The notes under the pieces: generated by a model
What the model was told of the DNA's origin: nothing
The model's input: only the letters and a program-made list of their open reading frames with translations
The model's database searches: none
Shown here: piece by piece, positions 12,579 to 25,500 of the stretch
How the letters are laid out: each line of letters starts with the position of its first letter
How positions within the stretch are numbered: position 1 is the first letter of the stretch
Translations under genes and position numbers: made by a program
From: Cinnamomum chago
Taxonomy: Eukaryota > Streptophyta > Magnoliopsida > Laurales > Lauraceae
Assembly (NCBI GenBank): GCA_038049695.1
Contig: CP142451.1
Span: forward strand, 5,268,001 to 5,332,000
Length of the DNA stretch: 64,000 nucleotides
Direction of reading: 5' to 3'

Positions 12579-12688
12579 ATGTCCATAAGGATTATATTCC
12601 AGGTGGGTCACATGAGGCTAAGAGGGTCAACTCATGTCCAACTCATTTAACTCATGTGACCCACCTGGAATATAATCCTTATGGACAT
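12579..12688. repeat. Perfect 38-bp inverted repeat (hairpin)
   Basis: Left arm 12579-12616 and right arm 12651-12688 are exact reverse complements over 38 bp, with a 34-bp spacer. The spacer carries a second, partly matching AACTCATTTAA segment that pairs with sequence left of the arm (12563-12576). It could be a foldback MITE core or a transcribed hairpin. Confidence 0.9.
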
Positions 12689-14074
12689 GTTTTTATACTT
12701 TGTTTGATTTTTCATAATAAATATGCATATATGGATATCATTTTCGGATTGGCAGAAGCCATAGAGGATAACACTTTAAAAAAATTGATGTCATATGCAT
12801 TGGACAACTTGGGTCAAAATGGTCCCTCACAAGTTGAAAGTTAGGGATATAGCCCATCTAGTAAAAGATTTAGAACCCATTTAGTAAAAGAACATGGATC
12901 TAGCTCGTCCAAAGTATCGAACTCTAAACATGGTTTCATAATTTAGTTTGGGGAGTTATAAAAATCTAACCATGACGATACATAAATGATAGAAAATTGA
13001 TTATAGAAAATTTATAAACTGAACATTAATATCTTATGACCCATTCATATCATATTAGAAGTGTCATAAATTTATTGTGATTTGACAACTTCACATTTGT
13101 ACGTAATTTATGAATGATGACAACTATATAAAATACATCTTCTATTCTCTCATCGAGAAATACATGTTCAAACATTTTTGGAAAGTCATTAAAGGGACTA
13201 AATAATAAGGTAACTGTTTTATAGTTTTATGTTTTTATATGGTTTTTTTTTTGTTACAGGTGAGGATTTTATAAGAGTTGTTTACATCTCATCCCAAGCA
13301 GATTTTTGAATGTCTTAATTTTTCAAATGAACAAAAATTCAAAATTACTTTCGTAGAATCTCGAAAATGAGATAATGTATTTTTAAAATTTATTTGATTT
13401 GTTTTTTTTTCTTTGCATATCTATTGTAATTCTTTAATGATCATCTTTTATTTACGTGCATTTATGAAATTCTTAAGATTTTTAACCATTTTGTTGAGAT
13501 AGGTATGAGTTTTCTTTTTTTCCTTTTTTTTTTTTTGGTCATCTATTTATATTATGTAAAGCAGTGCTCTGCTCTTATCATTGAATTGATAATTAAAATA
13601 GTAAGATTGTATATTTCAATTTTGAATAAAGAAATGGATTTTGTTGAATTACTCGGCGAAGTTTCTTTTTATATATTTTAGGTAATGAGTTGTTGATACC
13701 ACACAAAATACGTAAATGTTAAAAAAAAAGAGTTGTTGTTCTCATGAAAAACTATATATAGTAATTTTAGTCTTTGGGCTCCATTTATTACATGTAATTG
13801 AAGTCTGAGAAATGGTAAGAAATGAGTTTTTAGAAAGTGGTTAAAATTGAAGAAAACGATGTAAATGAATAGTGCAAAATGATAAATTATAATTTCCAAA
13901 TGCATATATAAGTCCTTATATTCTTAAAACTTTGTATAGATTCTTAAATGCATTAATTGATGTTTCTATTAGAAGAAAGACAAATCTAACTCAAATGCCC
14001 CAATTAAATTACATGATTCAATAGATAATCATACAAAGATGTAAATAAAGTTGGTGTGGTGTGTCTCTTAATTA

Positions 14075-15826
14075 TCCCATAAAATCAACTAAAACAAGCT
14101 ATTCTCCCTTATCTAATAAATCCATATAAGAAAAATCAAGATTAGTCAAGCAAAAAGAATCTAGGTGCATGAATATATAGATCAATATTTCTTTATATAA
14201 AACAGATATCATTGGTTTATACATTAGATATGAAACTTCACATTTAAAAATAATGAGAAATAACGAGCTCATTTTAATGAAATAAAACCATTTAAAATAA
14301 TCATTATTTCATTGTTTTAACATCAAGGCCGTATTTCACTCTAATCGAAGAGGAACTTATACAAAATATTGATTACATGTAAGTCACTTTATCCATTATT
14401 GATTAATGAAAATCTATTTATTGATTTGATTATCAACCATGCATGCGGAATACATGAGTGGTTAAGAGGCCAACAATTATACTCAATTCATTGAATCATG
14501 GAAAGAAACTACGAAAGATGAGATGATATAATAATGAAAAGTTAAATGGATCTCTTGAATGCTTCTTGTTAGCTAGGTGCATGAGACTTTATAGTGGAGT
14601 TCACCTATTTGACATTTCAACTGCTCAGAATAAATTTTCGATCTCCCTGAAATCAAAACTTTCTAAAAACATTTACTCGAATATAGGAGTTGCTTTACAA
14701 TAAAATTGAGCATGTATTATTTACATTGCCATATATACTCAATTTTAGAGTGAGACTGAGTCTTATTGGCATGATATCTGGGGTCAACCCATTGAAGGGA
14801 AGGACCTTCATTTTTAACAGTTCGGATTTCAATAAGTGCCTCATGTGGGGTTGGGGGTTTCATCCTTAAAAAAATAAATAAATTATGTACCATGGTGATG
14901 ACCATGGTTTAAAAAATCGGCCGAGACCGGTTCATCTCGGCCAAGACCGGGCCGATATCTCACTGAGATATCGGTCTCGGCCCAGTTTCACAGTCATCTC
15001 GGCCCATCTCGGCCGAGATGACCATTATCTCGGTTTTTTTTTTTTTTTTAGATGAAGCATAGAGGTTTGTCACTTACTCACTTGTGTAATTGTGTTGTTT
15101 TCTTCATTTATAAGTTAGATCTATATACTTTCATGCTAGATCTACTCATACACATGATTTTGAAATTTTTTTTCAAATTTTTTTATTTTCGGATTTTTTA
15201 ATATTTGAATTATAATATATCATTTTTTGGGCATTTCATCATAAATATGTTGTTTTAATGATTTATGATCATTGTATGGTGTGTAAATGATAGATCTACA
15301 TACTTTTATATTAGATCTATATATTTAGGATTTTGAAAATGATATTATTAATTTTTGTTTTGCAAAAAATAATTGTTGTTACTTGTTAGGATATTTGTGA
15401 TACCAAAGGCTTATTAATAGTATGTAGATGATATATCTACATCTACTCATAGTCATAAATAATGTTTGCATTATATGAAATACTGCAAAAAAGACAGTGA
15501 ACTGCGAGTCTGTAACACAGACATGACTCATAATTTAAGGTAACCGAGATTTTGATTTATTGTTGTTACTAATGGAAACAAATATAGTTTCCCAGCATTT
15601 TCTAATATTCTGGATTTTTTGGATATTTTTGCGACTTTTTTTGGATTAAAAAAAAAATTCACACCGCGATGACCGCGACGGACCGATATCCGCGACCGAT
15701 ACCGATATCATATCGGTTTTTCGGCCCGGCCAATACCGCGACCGAGACCGAGATTTTAAACCATGGTGATGACCCGCACCCCATGATGATGGACTTGTGG
15801 TGAATCTACCAGTGTAATGATTTTTA
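14075..15826. mobile_element. Dispersed repeat, copy 1 (interrupted by a nested element)
   Basis: 14075-14413, about 14671-14903 and 15765-15826 are near-identical in order to 30757-31096 and about 31482-31766. The two copies differ by the insertion at 14904-15764 here, by different middle segments (14414-14670 here; 31097-31481 there) and by scattered substitutions. No coding sequence; the parent element class is unknown. Confidence 0.85.
14904..15764. mobile_element. 861-bp nested TIR transposon (Mutator-like or other), non-autonomous
   Basis: Ends are ATGGTTTAAAA and TTTTAAACCAT, followed inward by arrays of CTCGGCC and GGTCTCGG-type motifs (14915-15033, 15665-15755). It is flanked by GGTGATGACC on both sides (14894-14903, 15765-15774). 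The paralogous repeat copy has the empty site with one GGTGATGACC (31706-31715). The duplication can be read as 8-10 bp because the flank and TIR share bases, so Mutator-like (9-10) is favoured and hAT (8) not excluded. No transposase. Confidence 0.88.
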
Positions 15827-18800
15827 CAAATACCTCCTCAAAGATCACTCTCTACAGCTAAACCAAGATCTACAAGAAGCCCCAAGAAAACATCTCAAAA
15901 ACTAAACAAATTTTAAAAACAAAGAACCCATTTTGTTGCATGTATGAAAAATGGGTTCCTTATGAGCCAAAAGGACTCCATTGAAGAGATTGGCTGAAGC
16001 TCTTACTTAGAGATGTCCAAACAAGAAGCAAGGAAGAAGATGAAGGGGTTGTTCAGCTGAGATTTCCAAACAAAGAGTAGTAATGGAAAGCTTGGATAGA
16101 GAGGAAGAGAATGATGTTTTCCCTAAAGGTAAGGCATGCAAGAGGAAAAAGATGGAGGAGAAAGAGTTCTTTCCAAGTTATGAGTTTTCCTGCAACTGAG
16201 ATGGAGTTTCAGTTATGAAACGTGAGTGAGAGGGAGATGGGTTTAAGTGTTTAGTGGGTTGTGGGCCCATTGGGTCTTAAGGCTTTAAATGGCTAAAACA
16301 TGTTCTTGTAGGCCCTGGATGAGATCGATGAAGAAGAATAAAATGATCCTCATAAAATCTAGTTTTCAAAAAGTTCACTTTTGACATGGTTTAAGAATTT
16401 CAAAATTTAGGCTCAGATTTCAATGTGAAAAGGCTGTTTTGCCCCTAGGGCTGAAAATTTTATTTTTTGGGCTTCAAATGAGATCGTTGTGAACACAAAA
16501 GTTGTTGGGGCTAATTTGACTTATCAAAAGAAACTAAAATTAAAAAATTTCAAAATCAATAACAATTCCCCCACATTAACACGTGCACCCCAAGGCGTCC
16601 CTAGGTTGCCAGATTGTATCTAACGGCTCTCAAAATTCTCCAAAACTATTATATATATCAAAACAAGCAAAGGGAGAGGTGGGCTGTGAGGGGTGCCACA
16701 TTAGCAACCCAATCATTCTCCTTTCAAATAAATATGGAGAAAAAACATGTGCTTCTTTAAGATGCCATGTCATCACATGCCACGTTTTTTTCTCCAAACA
16801 AATATCTTTATCCATATCATCTGTCTTATAAAGTCTCTCAATCAATATCTCCTAAAATCTCTCTATTTTGCTACATTTATTGTCTCTCTCTCAACACCGT
16901 CTAGCTTCTATCCTTTAAAGATTGTCATATTTTTATTTTAATATTTGGGGCCCACTTTTCTGCAATTCATACTAATAAAATTTTCATTAAAAATATCATT
17001 TTCTTTTAGTTTCCAAATACAGCTCTACTGTATTCAAAGATTGTCACATGTGAACTAAAATCGGACCTGACCTTCTGGTAAACCGCCTCATGGATGGGCT
17101 TGTGATAAAAATATTTTGAGGTTGAAGTTTTTTTGGTTGAATCTTATAGGCATCCTTTTTTGATCTCATTATATAAACATATGACTCTAAGTTTGGCTCA
17201 CCATATATTACACTTCCGTGGGCCCACATGGACTCATAATTAGGAGATATATACATTGATCCAAGGTGGGTCAATTATTACTGTGATCATATAACACTAG
17301 CCTGTGGTTTTAAAGTCTCATAATTTATGGTTTTTGAAGTTAAGATGTTTATACGTTTTTTAAAAATCTAGAGCTAAAAAATGGTTTGATCAGTTCTAAA
17401 ATGGTATTGGTGCTACTTTAAAGGGGTAGAGAAGAAATTTGTGCAGAGGGTCTGAAATAACTATTGGCCTATGTGAAAATAAAAAAAATGGTGCATTTAT
17501 GCAACAAGAAGATTGCACATTTTTATGATTTTCTTTGTTAACAATATTATGTTGTTTGGTGTGATGTATTTTCCTTGTATAGAAGAAAAAAAGTGAATCA
17601 TTTTTCCTTAATAGAGAGGACTTTGATTTTCTACAAAAAAAAAAATTCAATTCTCATGAGGAAATAAAAATATGCATAAACTAGAATCCTCTTGTTGCAC
17701 AAATAAGTCCAAATGGTGTAGCTTTGTTTTATTGGGCTTTGAAATTGTCAATGGGTAACAAAAACTTGAATGCATTTCTTATTACTAATATTATATATAT
17801 TAACAAAATTCTCTTTTCTATATCTTCTTTGGTAATTATTGTTGTTATTATTATTTTTATGTTGTTGTTGAATGTATATATTTTTTAGCTTTATATTTGT
17901 AATAATTTATTGTTGATGTTGACCACTTGTATTTGTGATTGAAGATGTGTTAACTGTTATTTATTTATTTATAAATATGCATGAATATATGCTTATATGT
18001 TTATAAATAATTTTAATATTTCATAAATTCAAAATATAATATCTCACTTTTGTCTCGGGCTAAGCACGGGGCATTATTGCTAGTAGAGAACTATTCTAAA
18101 CCACAAACCAACTCAATTAGGCTCAAATCTCACGTAGAGAACTAACTCACAGCTAAAAATACACTAATCACGAAAATTAGGAGTCGGGGTCTTACAAGTA
18201 ATCATTCTCTTCGTTTATCATCTCTCATTGCATTAGATATTCATTTTTGATGCATATATAGTAAGCTTAAGATGTTTAAAGTGCCCATTCACTCCCTCCT
18301 TCGATCAATCTTGGCGTCACCCTTTTTTTTTTTTTTTGCACCTGTTCGGACTTCCAAGTTCGAGCATTATCTATGTCGTTCGGACATAGTCCACCAAACA
18401 AGTGCATTTAGTTCGGAGCCAAATCCATAATTACCTTAATGAAGCGGGTCTGTCTCGGGGTCTAGTATAGTTCTATCTCCAACCCAACCTGTTTGCCTCC
18501 CTAATTAATGCAAAGAGACAATGTGAGATGGGCCACTTGGAGTCCTATTAATTATTGTCGATGCGGTGGATCAAAAGATCAAGGTGGATCCAAACCCTAA
18601 TATGAAACTTCAAGTCAATCCAGTGATCCAAACCTCTTGATTTGTAGTCAATAAGTTTGAAAAATTTTAAAATATAGAATTTTTTTTGAAATCTACCCCA
18701 TATATAAAAGTAACAGTTTTGGTCGACTTAATGCCCATATCTACCCTATATATATTTATATATATTATATATATTTTTATATTATTATTATTTATTTATT

Positions 18801-18934
18801 TATTTTATATAAAAGCGACAGTTATTTATTTATTTTATATCTCAATGCCCATACACGTGCCATGCCCATATATGAAAATTGCCATCATACACGTGCCATA
18901 CCCATATATATAAAAATAAAAACAAGAAGAAACC
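15827..18934. other. Intergenic, no supported gene
   Basis: AT-rich sequence with simple repeats (TA/TTA tracts at 18745-18840). A candidate Helitron-like terminus at 18083 is the only structured feature I can name. Short open frames here lack family resemblance and coding bias. Confidence 0.5.
18055..18083 (+). mobile_element. Possible Helitron 3' terminus (weak)
   Basis: CGGGCTAAGCACGGGG followed by an ATTATTG spacer and CTAG, then T. This resembles the plant Helitron end (GC-rich hairpin about 10 nt before CTRR), but the stem is degenerate. Confidence 0.3.
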
Positions 18935-19110
18935 CTTGTTGGCCTCCTAACCGGAAACCTTTCTCTCGCTGGTCTGCCCGCTCTCATCGATCCACCGCCG
19001 GACCTCGAGCCATCGATCGCCGAAGCCGTCTCCTCTCTCAGCCCCAAGGTGCATCTTCTTCTCCCATATCCTCTCCTTTTCTTTTCTCTGTTTCTTTCCT
19101 GTACCATTTT
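18935..19110 (+). other. GC-rich first-exon-like fragment
   Basis: A GC-rich island in AT-rich surroundings, with CCGCCGG, CGATCGCCG and CTCTCTCAGCCCCAAG directly before GTGCATC, which could be a splice donor. It looks like the 5'UTR or first exon of a gene, or a captured fragment of one. No matching downstream exons were found before BUD23, and its translation matches no family I know. Confidence 0.3.
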
Positions 19111-22100
19111 TTTCCTCTCATTTTTCTTTTAACGGTAGAAAGATGCATGTTTTACTTCCTTCCCTACATCTTGGGTTTTGGGTTTTGGAGCATTTTGGAG
19201 TTCCAGGTCTCTAAACCATACTGGTGTGAAATTAGGTGCCATTAAACAAACAATAGAGCTTTGAATTTTAGGGCTTTTGATTTGTGTGTTGCGTCTTAAT
19301 ATTCAAGGTCTCCAAAAAGTACTTTTGTGAACTTGATTTTCATGCTTTGATGGTTATCATTATATGTATCACTGTTCTATCTTTGAATGTCAATAATCTG
19401 AGAGTTCCAAGGATTTTTTTAACAAAAAAATGAACTACTTTTCGATATACAAGGATTGGCACATCCTCAATTTTGAAGAAGTCTCCGAGCCCCTCATGAT
19501 CTTAAAGTTTCACTGGCTTTGCTCTCTCTTTTGTTTTCTTTCTAGAAGTGGGATTTACTATATTCTGGTTGAAATAACAATGACAGCATTTTTTCTAAAA
19601 TATATTCTTAATAGCCGATTTTTGGGGTTTTGGGTATGCATCAATTAAACATGAAACGGAGCCCCTAAGAATGATATGATGGATTATATAGTTAATGGGA
19701 ATCCGATTGTTGATAGATTATTTTCCATGAATGAATTACCAACAAGGACATTTTCAAATTTGTTTGATGGTGTGTTCAGCTCCTATTTTTTTGCTTAAGG
19801 TTTCCAAACACTTCTTTGTTCCAAGTCTTGAATCATATGTTGTTCCAAAATCCCCATTTTAAATTAGTTGAATGAGAAATTTCCTTTTTTTTTTTTTTTT
19901 TTTTTGCTTATAATTTAGGACTTGTTACATTATTTGATGCTGTTGTTGTAATGGAGGGTGAAGTTAGGTTATATTTTCCTTTGCCGGTTTCATATGCGTG
20001 TTGATTGGGTGGAGTTTGGTTTTTGATTGATGAGTTTTTTTTTTTGGTTCTTAATTAGCATGAACACCAATTGTTTGATGAAATGCTACTAAAAGTTATT
20101 ATTATAAGTTGTGCTTGTACTAATCTCTAAGCCAGATAGTCTAATCTTCCAATATTTGTAGAAAGTCAACCCCAAATGAGTTGTAGTTCTGCCTTCTCAT
20201 TTGGAACCACATTGGTGGTGTTTGTTTTGTGGCTAAGATTGTGGGGAGGAGTTGGTGATGATGATGGTGGGGGGGGGGGGGGGGAGTGGTTTGACGGTTT
20301 TGATGCATACAATATTGTCGATGGTTTCACCAGACTTTGATAATACTTCGAATCAAATGGTTGCTGACACTCCAGAGTAGTAGCATTGTGAGCAAAATAT
20401 ATGGCAGCAGTTAGTGTGGGAAGAGCCTTGGGCATCCATGAAAAATGTAGCTTCTTAGAAAAACATAGTTCATTGCTAGGTGAATGTTAAAAAGATAATC
20501 TCTGTTATCTACCAACAAAGATGTATATTATGTTTAGTAACTTTAGTTAATAGGTTTGACAACAGTTGATGCTTATGATGGACATGCTGACTGACTAAAC
20601 ATATTCGAGCTTGAATGATTAAATAATTGCATCCTTAGATACAGGAAAAACAGATCCAAGCAACAATGTTTAATAGGACAGCAACCAAGTGCTTCCCCAA
20701 CTTTGAGCTTGGAAAGGTTTATTAAATCTTCAATGGAGAACATTATGTTGAAAATGGTTTTTGTTATAATTAGGACATAAGTATATCATATTTTGGATAT
20801 AACAACCCAATCACAGCAAACTAATTAGATATAATCATGAATAGATTATTTTCCATGTGTTTCTTTCCTTTTTATATCTCTTGGTAATATAAATATTGCA
20901 GGATACCTCAATGAAATACATCCCAGTTTTCTCAAATTATCATACAAAATTCTGTCATTTCTGTATTTTTGGCTTTATTTTCTATGACAAAAACGAGTGT
21001 ATATCCCTTGTTTAAAATCCATTTGAAGATTTTTTTTAAATGCAGGAATTTAGTTAAACCAGTGTCTCTGATGATAAATAAGATTTATTTTTATATGCTA
21101 TTTTGATTCATGAATCCTTAGTTCTTTGCTCTTGTTTTCAACCATTTCCATATTTGACTCCCGATGTTTTTTCTATAGGGCGGAAACATTTTACTCTTAT
21201 TAGATTACAGTAAAGTAGTACCTTTTGGATTGTATTATCATAACAATCTCTTTCTTTTTTCCCCCTTAGATTCTTCATCAAACCCATGTCTAAATCGGAG
21301 GGACTCAAGGATTTCTCATAATCTTCATCTCGGGAATGAATTGAATTTCTATGATTTTTTTTTCATTCATTGAAGGTTGAATTGTATTTTGAAATGAATG
21401 GTGATAGAGAAGTGAAATTCCTTTGATGAATGGATCAAACACTAGAACAAACGATATCACAACCACAATGATCTAGGGCATGCTCATTTATATTGAATGA
21501 CCATGAATGCATAGCAATTCATGGTCAAATGAGCTCCACAAAAACATTATTAAAGAGTGAGGTCAAAAATAAAAGGTGGAGGTGCAGATGAGACCTTCAC
21601 TTTCCTAGGGTTCTAATTATTACGATGATGTTTGCATATTCATTTCCATCTCCCTTCGATTGAATTTCCATAGTTAACTTATTAATCAATTTCTGAATCT
21701 TCTACAATTCTCTACAATCAAGTCTCTTTTCTGGTTATTTTTCATTGTTTTTGTAAAATTATATAATCCTTTGTCATTATTCTATCTAGATTTTTTTTTT
21801 GGATTCTGGGTTTTTTTTTAGGTTTCCGGTTTGGATTTTCTATTCTGTTTTCGTGGTTTTTTTTTGTTTTTGGATTTTGTCAAATGGTGCTACTAACCTA
21901 GATTCTTTTATAAACTACATGCTTCATTGTAGTTTGAATTACCAGTTCTCCTTTTCCTTATAACACAATTATTTGTCTTTTTTGAGCTGTGAAACTAAGT
22001 AGATAACATTTATTTTATGATTTCAATAGCTTTTGTTTTCATTTTATTGGTTGCAAGTTCTGTTCATACTCTTACACTTCTTAAAATTTTGATGTCAGAT

Positions 22101-22265
22101 ATTTGTTGAAGATTATATTGATCAAGCATGTTTGATGTTCTGCATACTCTATTTTTTTATTCATTTATGAATTCTGGGCATAATAAGAACTAGGCACTAT
22201 ATGTTTAATCCCTTTTTTTTTTTTAATAATGCTAAATATGTCACTATGACACTGAGCCTCTCACT
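19111..22265. other. Intergenic, repeat-derived
   Basis: Long AT-rich stretch with poly-T runs (near 19880), a 16-base poly-G (20269-20284) and a degraded MITE family A copy. No convincing coding region. Confidence 0.5.
21500..21670. mobile_element. MITE family A, partial copy
   Basis: It shares CAATTCATGGTCAAATGA, ATTAAAGAG, GGTGGAGGTGCAGATGAGAC, CACTTTCCTAGGGTT and ATATTCATTTCC with copies at 7263 and 26102. The terminal repeats are not both preserved. Confidence 0.6.
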
Positions 22266-22271
22266 AACAAC

Positions 22272-22299
22272 TACGTGCAACGCACGTACCTCTCACTAG
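22272..22299 (+). mobile_element. Candidate Helitron 3' terminus
   Basis: A perfect 7-bp stem, TACGTGC (22272-22278) and GCACGTA (22282-22288) with loop AAC, is followed 7 bases later by CTAG (22296-22299) and then T. Hairpin plus CTRR|T is the known Helitron 3' signature. The TC 5' end could not be located, so the element's extent is unknown; it ends 231 bp before the BUD23 start codon. Confidence 0.5.
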
Positions 22300-22461
22300 T
22301 CTTATCCAACAGAAGACCAGTCCATTCAGTTTGGCGGAAACACCATGGGATGCGTGACATGTGGTGGCGAGGCTTTGGATGGTCCATTTTTAGGATTCAT
22401 CTTGCGGTGCCCAACCCAATTTTCACTTTAAAGACTTAAGAGGGCGGGTCTTCAGCTTCCC

Positions 22462-22469
22462 AAACCCTA
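22462..22469 (+). promoter_or_regulatory. Telo-box upstream of BUD23
   Basis: AAACCCTA, 62 bp before the BUD23 ATG and next to a CT-rich tract (22475-22498) typical of plant transcription start regions. Telo-boxes are well known in promoters of plant ribosomal-protein and ribosome-biogenesis genes, which fits the gene's role. Confidence 0.6.
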
Positions 22470-22530
22470 CCTTTTGCCCTCCCCCTCTCTCTCTCTCAAA
22501 GCTATCAATCAAGTCAGGTAATAGAGAGAG

Positions 22531-25500
22531 ATGCCATCGAGACCGGAATTAAGTGCTCCTCCAGAGTTCTTCTACAACGAGGAAGAGGCCCGCAAATATA
22601 CAACTTCCTCTCGTATTATCGAAATTCAGGTCTCCCTTCTTTCTCATTCCATCCATAAAATTCTTCTTCTTCTTCTTCTTCTTTTTTATTTGTTGTTGTT
22701 GTTGTTTTGTGAACAACAGGAGAAGCTCACAGAGAGAGCATTGGAGCTTCTTGCTTTGCCTGACGATGGAGTCCCTCGACTTCTGCTTGATATAGGTTAA
22801 CTCTCAAACCTTGTTTGGTTGGTTTCAAATTCACCTCAGAAAGAACCTAATTGTTATTGGGGAAACTGATTATTCAATGAAATTGCACATCCAAACATCC
22901 CCAAATCAATTGATGAATCTTTTTAATAGATTTGTATGTTTGAATAGTGAGATGGGTATTTCTTTTTTCTTTTTCTTTTTTTAAGAAGAAGAAGAAGCAT
23001 GTTTTATTGGACGACCCCTTATTCCTATTTTTGATGTTGTTGCAGAGATATTGTTTCATATCCCTTGAAAATTGTTCTTCTTTCTTTATTTATTTTTTTG
23101 TATGTCAAGTTTCTTTCTTTCAGGAAATTTTCCATTACTGATCAATAATAGTTGTTTCAAATCCAGCATTCGAAGAACCCAATTCATGGTATTAAATCCA
23201 GTCGAGTTGTTAGTCATATCAGTGCGGTAGTGACTTGGATACCACCACTGGGTTTTAAATTTTAATACCATCATACAATTATCAGCAGAGACCAGCCCAA
23301 CTCCAAACAAATGTTACTGTTGCTTTTTTTCTTTTTTCCTAAGTGAGTGATGATTTACAAGTTACAATCATTGCATTCATTAAATTGATTAATAACTCAG
23401 TTCTTTCCTGTAGGTTGTGGGTCGGGGCTTAGTGGGGAGACATTATCTGAGAAAGAACACCACTGGATTGGCTTAGATATCTCAAAGTCGATGCTTGGTT
23501 TGGGAAATGTTTGGTTTTGAGATTACTTGAATTGTTTGCCTGTTATTTGTTTGTGTTTTAATAGTTATTTCATTGCAGATGTTGCACTGGAGCGCGAAGT
23601 GGATGGTGATCTTTTGCTTGCAGATATGGGTCAGGTATGAGGTGTATCCATTTAACTTAAAATGTATGATTGGTTTTGTTTATGTTATCATTTTGATATT
23701 GGTTCATCAGCAGCGTATTTTAGTTTGATCTTGAAATTTTAAAACACAAACTTAAAAGATGAGAAGGCATCAACGATAATATCTTTGGGTTGGTCATCAT
23801 AGCTTAGAAATTTATTGGAACTCCCTCCCTGGTAGCATTATAATTTATAACAATTACCATTAATCTGTGGATTTCAAAATCTTTAGTTTTTATAGTTTTT
23901 AGTGGCATAATAATGTGGAAAATAAATTATTAAAAAAAAGAAAAATAATGATAAATATTTTTAAAATACAAAAAAATATATACAAATCTAATATATATGT
24001 GGTTTAAAGGAAAACCATGATAATATCATGGAAATATCACATCATTTTAATTTTTAACAATATTTTGAGTTTCTAGCAAAGTTATCATGTTATTATTGTT
24101 TTAGGAAAACGACACAGTATTTTGAGGTTACTAATAGTATTTGTGACAGTTCGTAGTTGATCTTAACGATTGGATGATTACTTGGGAAGCCTGTGAACAT
24201 TGTATGATAGCACATTTTCTTTGTGAAGAAAATACATGGGATAACTATGATGCACAGGTCAATAAGGGACTGTATTTTGAAAGGACGCCCATGTCCTTGA
24301 TGTTGCAACTGTTAATGTGGTTCAGGTGGTTTTTCTTTCTTTCTTTCTTTCTTTTTTTAATCAGTTGTTCAAGGTGTTAACGCATAATTATTCAGTTGTC
24401 CCATTGTTTGTTTTTCTTGTTTCTGTCCAGGCCAGTATAAACCTTTTGTACTGATTTGTTTTTTTGGTTTTAATGAAAGTTATCATTCAAAAAAAAAAAA
24501 AAGCCCATTTGCGTTAACGCATGAAAGATATCTGACATGTAGGCAGTTGTGCCAAGAGTTCTCTGTGGACTTCCATTTGGTATTTGCTTGGCATTGTAGA
24601 CCTTATTTTTGTTAGTGACTTTGTACCAGGGCTTAGCTTTGCGACCTGGAGTTATTGATGGTGCCGTAAGTATCTCGGCGGTCCAGGTTAGTGGTCTTCA
24701 ACTTTCTATGGTGGTCCTCTCACTTCTCCACAATGAGGGTCTGATTTTTATTTACTGAGCTTCTCGGATACTGGTTCTTGATGCAAGCAAATCGTATGTT
24801 TGAAGAGTACTCTTCAATATGTGCCTATAATGTTGTCTGTTGGGTTTTCTTGTGCTTACTACCTTTTATTTTCTCAATGAACACTGATTCATTTCCACTA
24901 TCTTGTGTTTGTTTTCATGGCTTTCTTCCTTGTATCTAGCTATGTGGGTTTTATAATTTTATGGTTTTTTATTGGACAGTGGTTATGTAATGCTGACAAG
25001 TCCTCTAATGAGCCCAGGTTGAGGTTAAAGTAAGTTTTGCCAATGAGACCCATCTCGTGTAGTGTGATCTTTTTTTTTGTGTGTGTGTAGATTGACACCA
25101 ACCCCCAACCCTTCCACTTTCTCTCATCTGACTTCGGCTCAACTTTTCTTCAGGGCTTTTTTTGGGTCTTTATATAGATGCCTAACAAGGGGAGCAAGAG
25201 CAGTTTTGCAGCTGTACCCTGAGAATGAAGCACAGCTTGAGATGATCACGGCTTCTGCTATGCGCTCTGGATTTGCAGGGGGCGTGGTTGTTGACTTTCC
25301 CCACAGGTAATGCAAGGTTTTATTTCTTCTTATGCAAAAGCTGCCTTACTCTCTGTCTATATAACCTAGATTATTATGCAACCATAGGTTTTTAAGAAGA
25401 ATATATACACACACACACACACGGTGGGATTAAAACTAGGGTTAACCATTCGCCATATTTCTTTTTAACTCTTATACAGCTGTTTGATAGGGTTTATATA

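Larger units (their letters stand above)
11452..14074. other. Intergenic region upstream of PTAC10
   Basis: AT-rich sequence with no supported gene. It must include the PTAC10 promoter on the minus strand just above 11451. It also holds a TA microsatellite, a SINE-derived fragment near 12430-12550 (see 48806-49027) and a perfect inverted repeat at 12579-12688. Confidence 0.6.

Noticed and set aside
18862..19245. 127-codon open frame across the GC island
   Set aside because: The frame runs through a probable splice donor into AT-rich sequence; protein resemblance is absent. Kept only as an exon-like fragment.
24174..24380. Open frame in BUD23 intron 4
   Set aside because: Somewhat protein-like, but flanked by intron sequence and next to a LINE tail. 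Including it would break the conserved GDMGQ-GL junction of BUD23.
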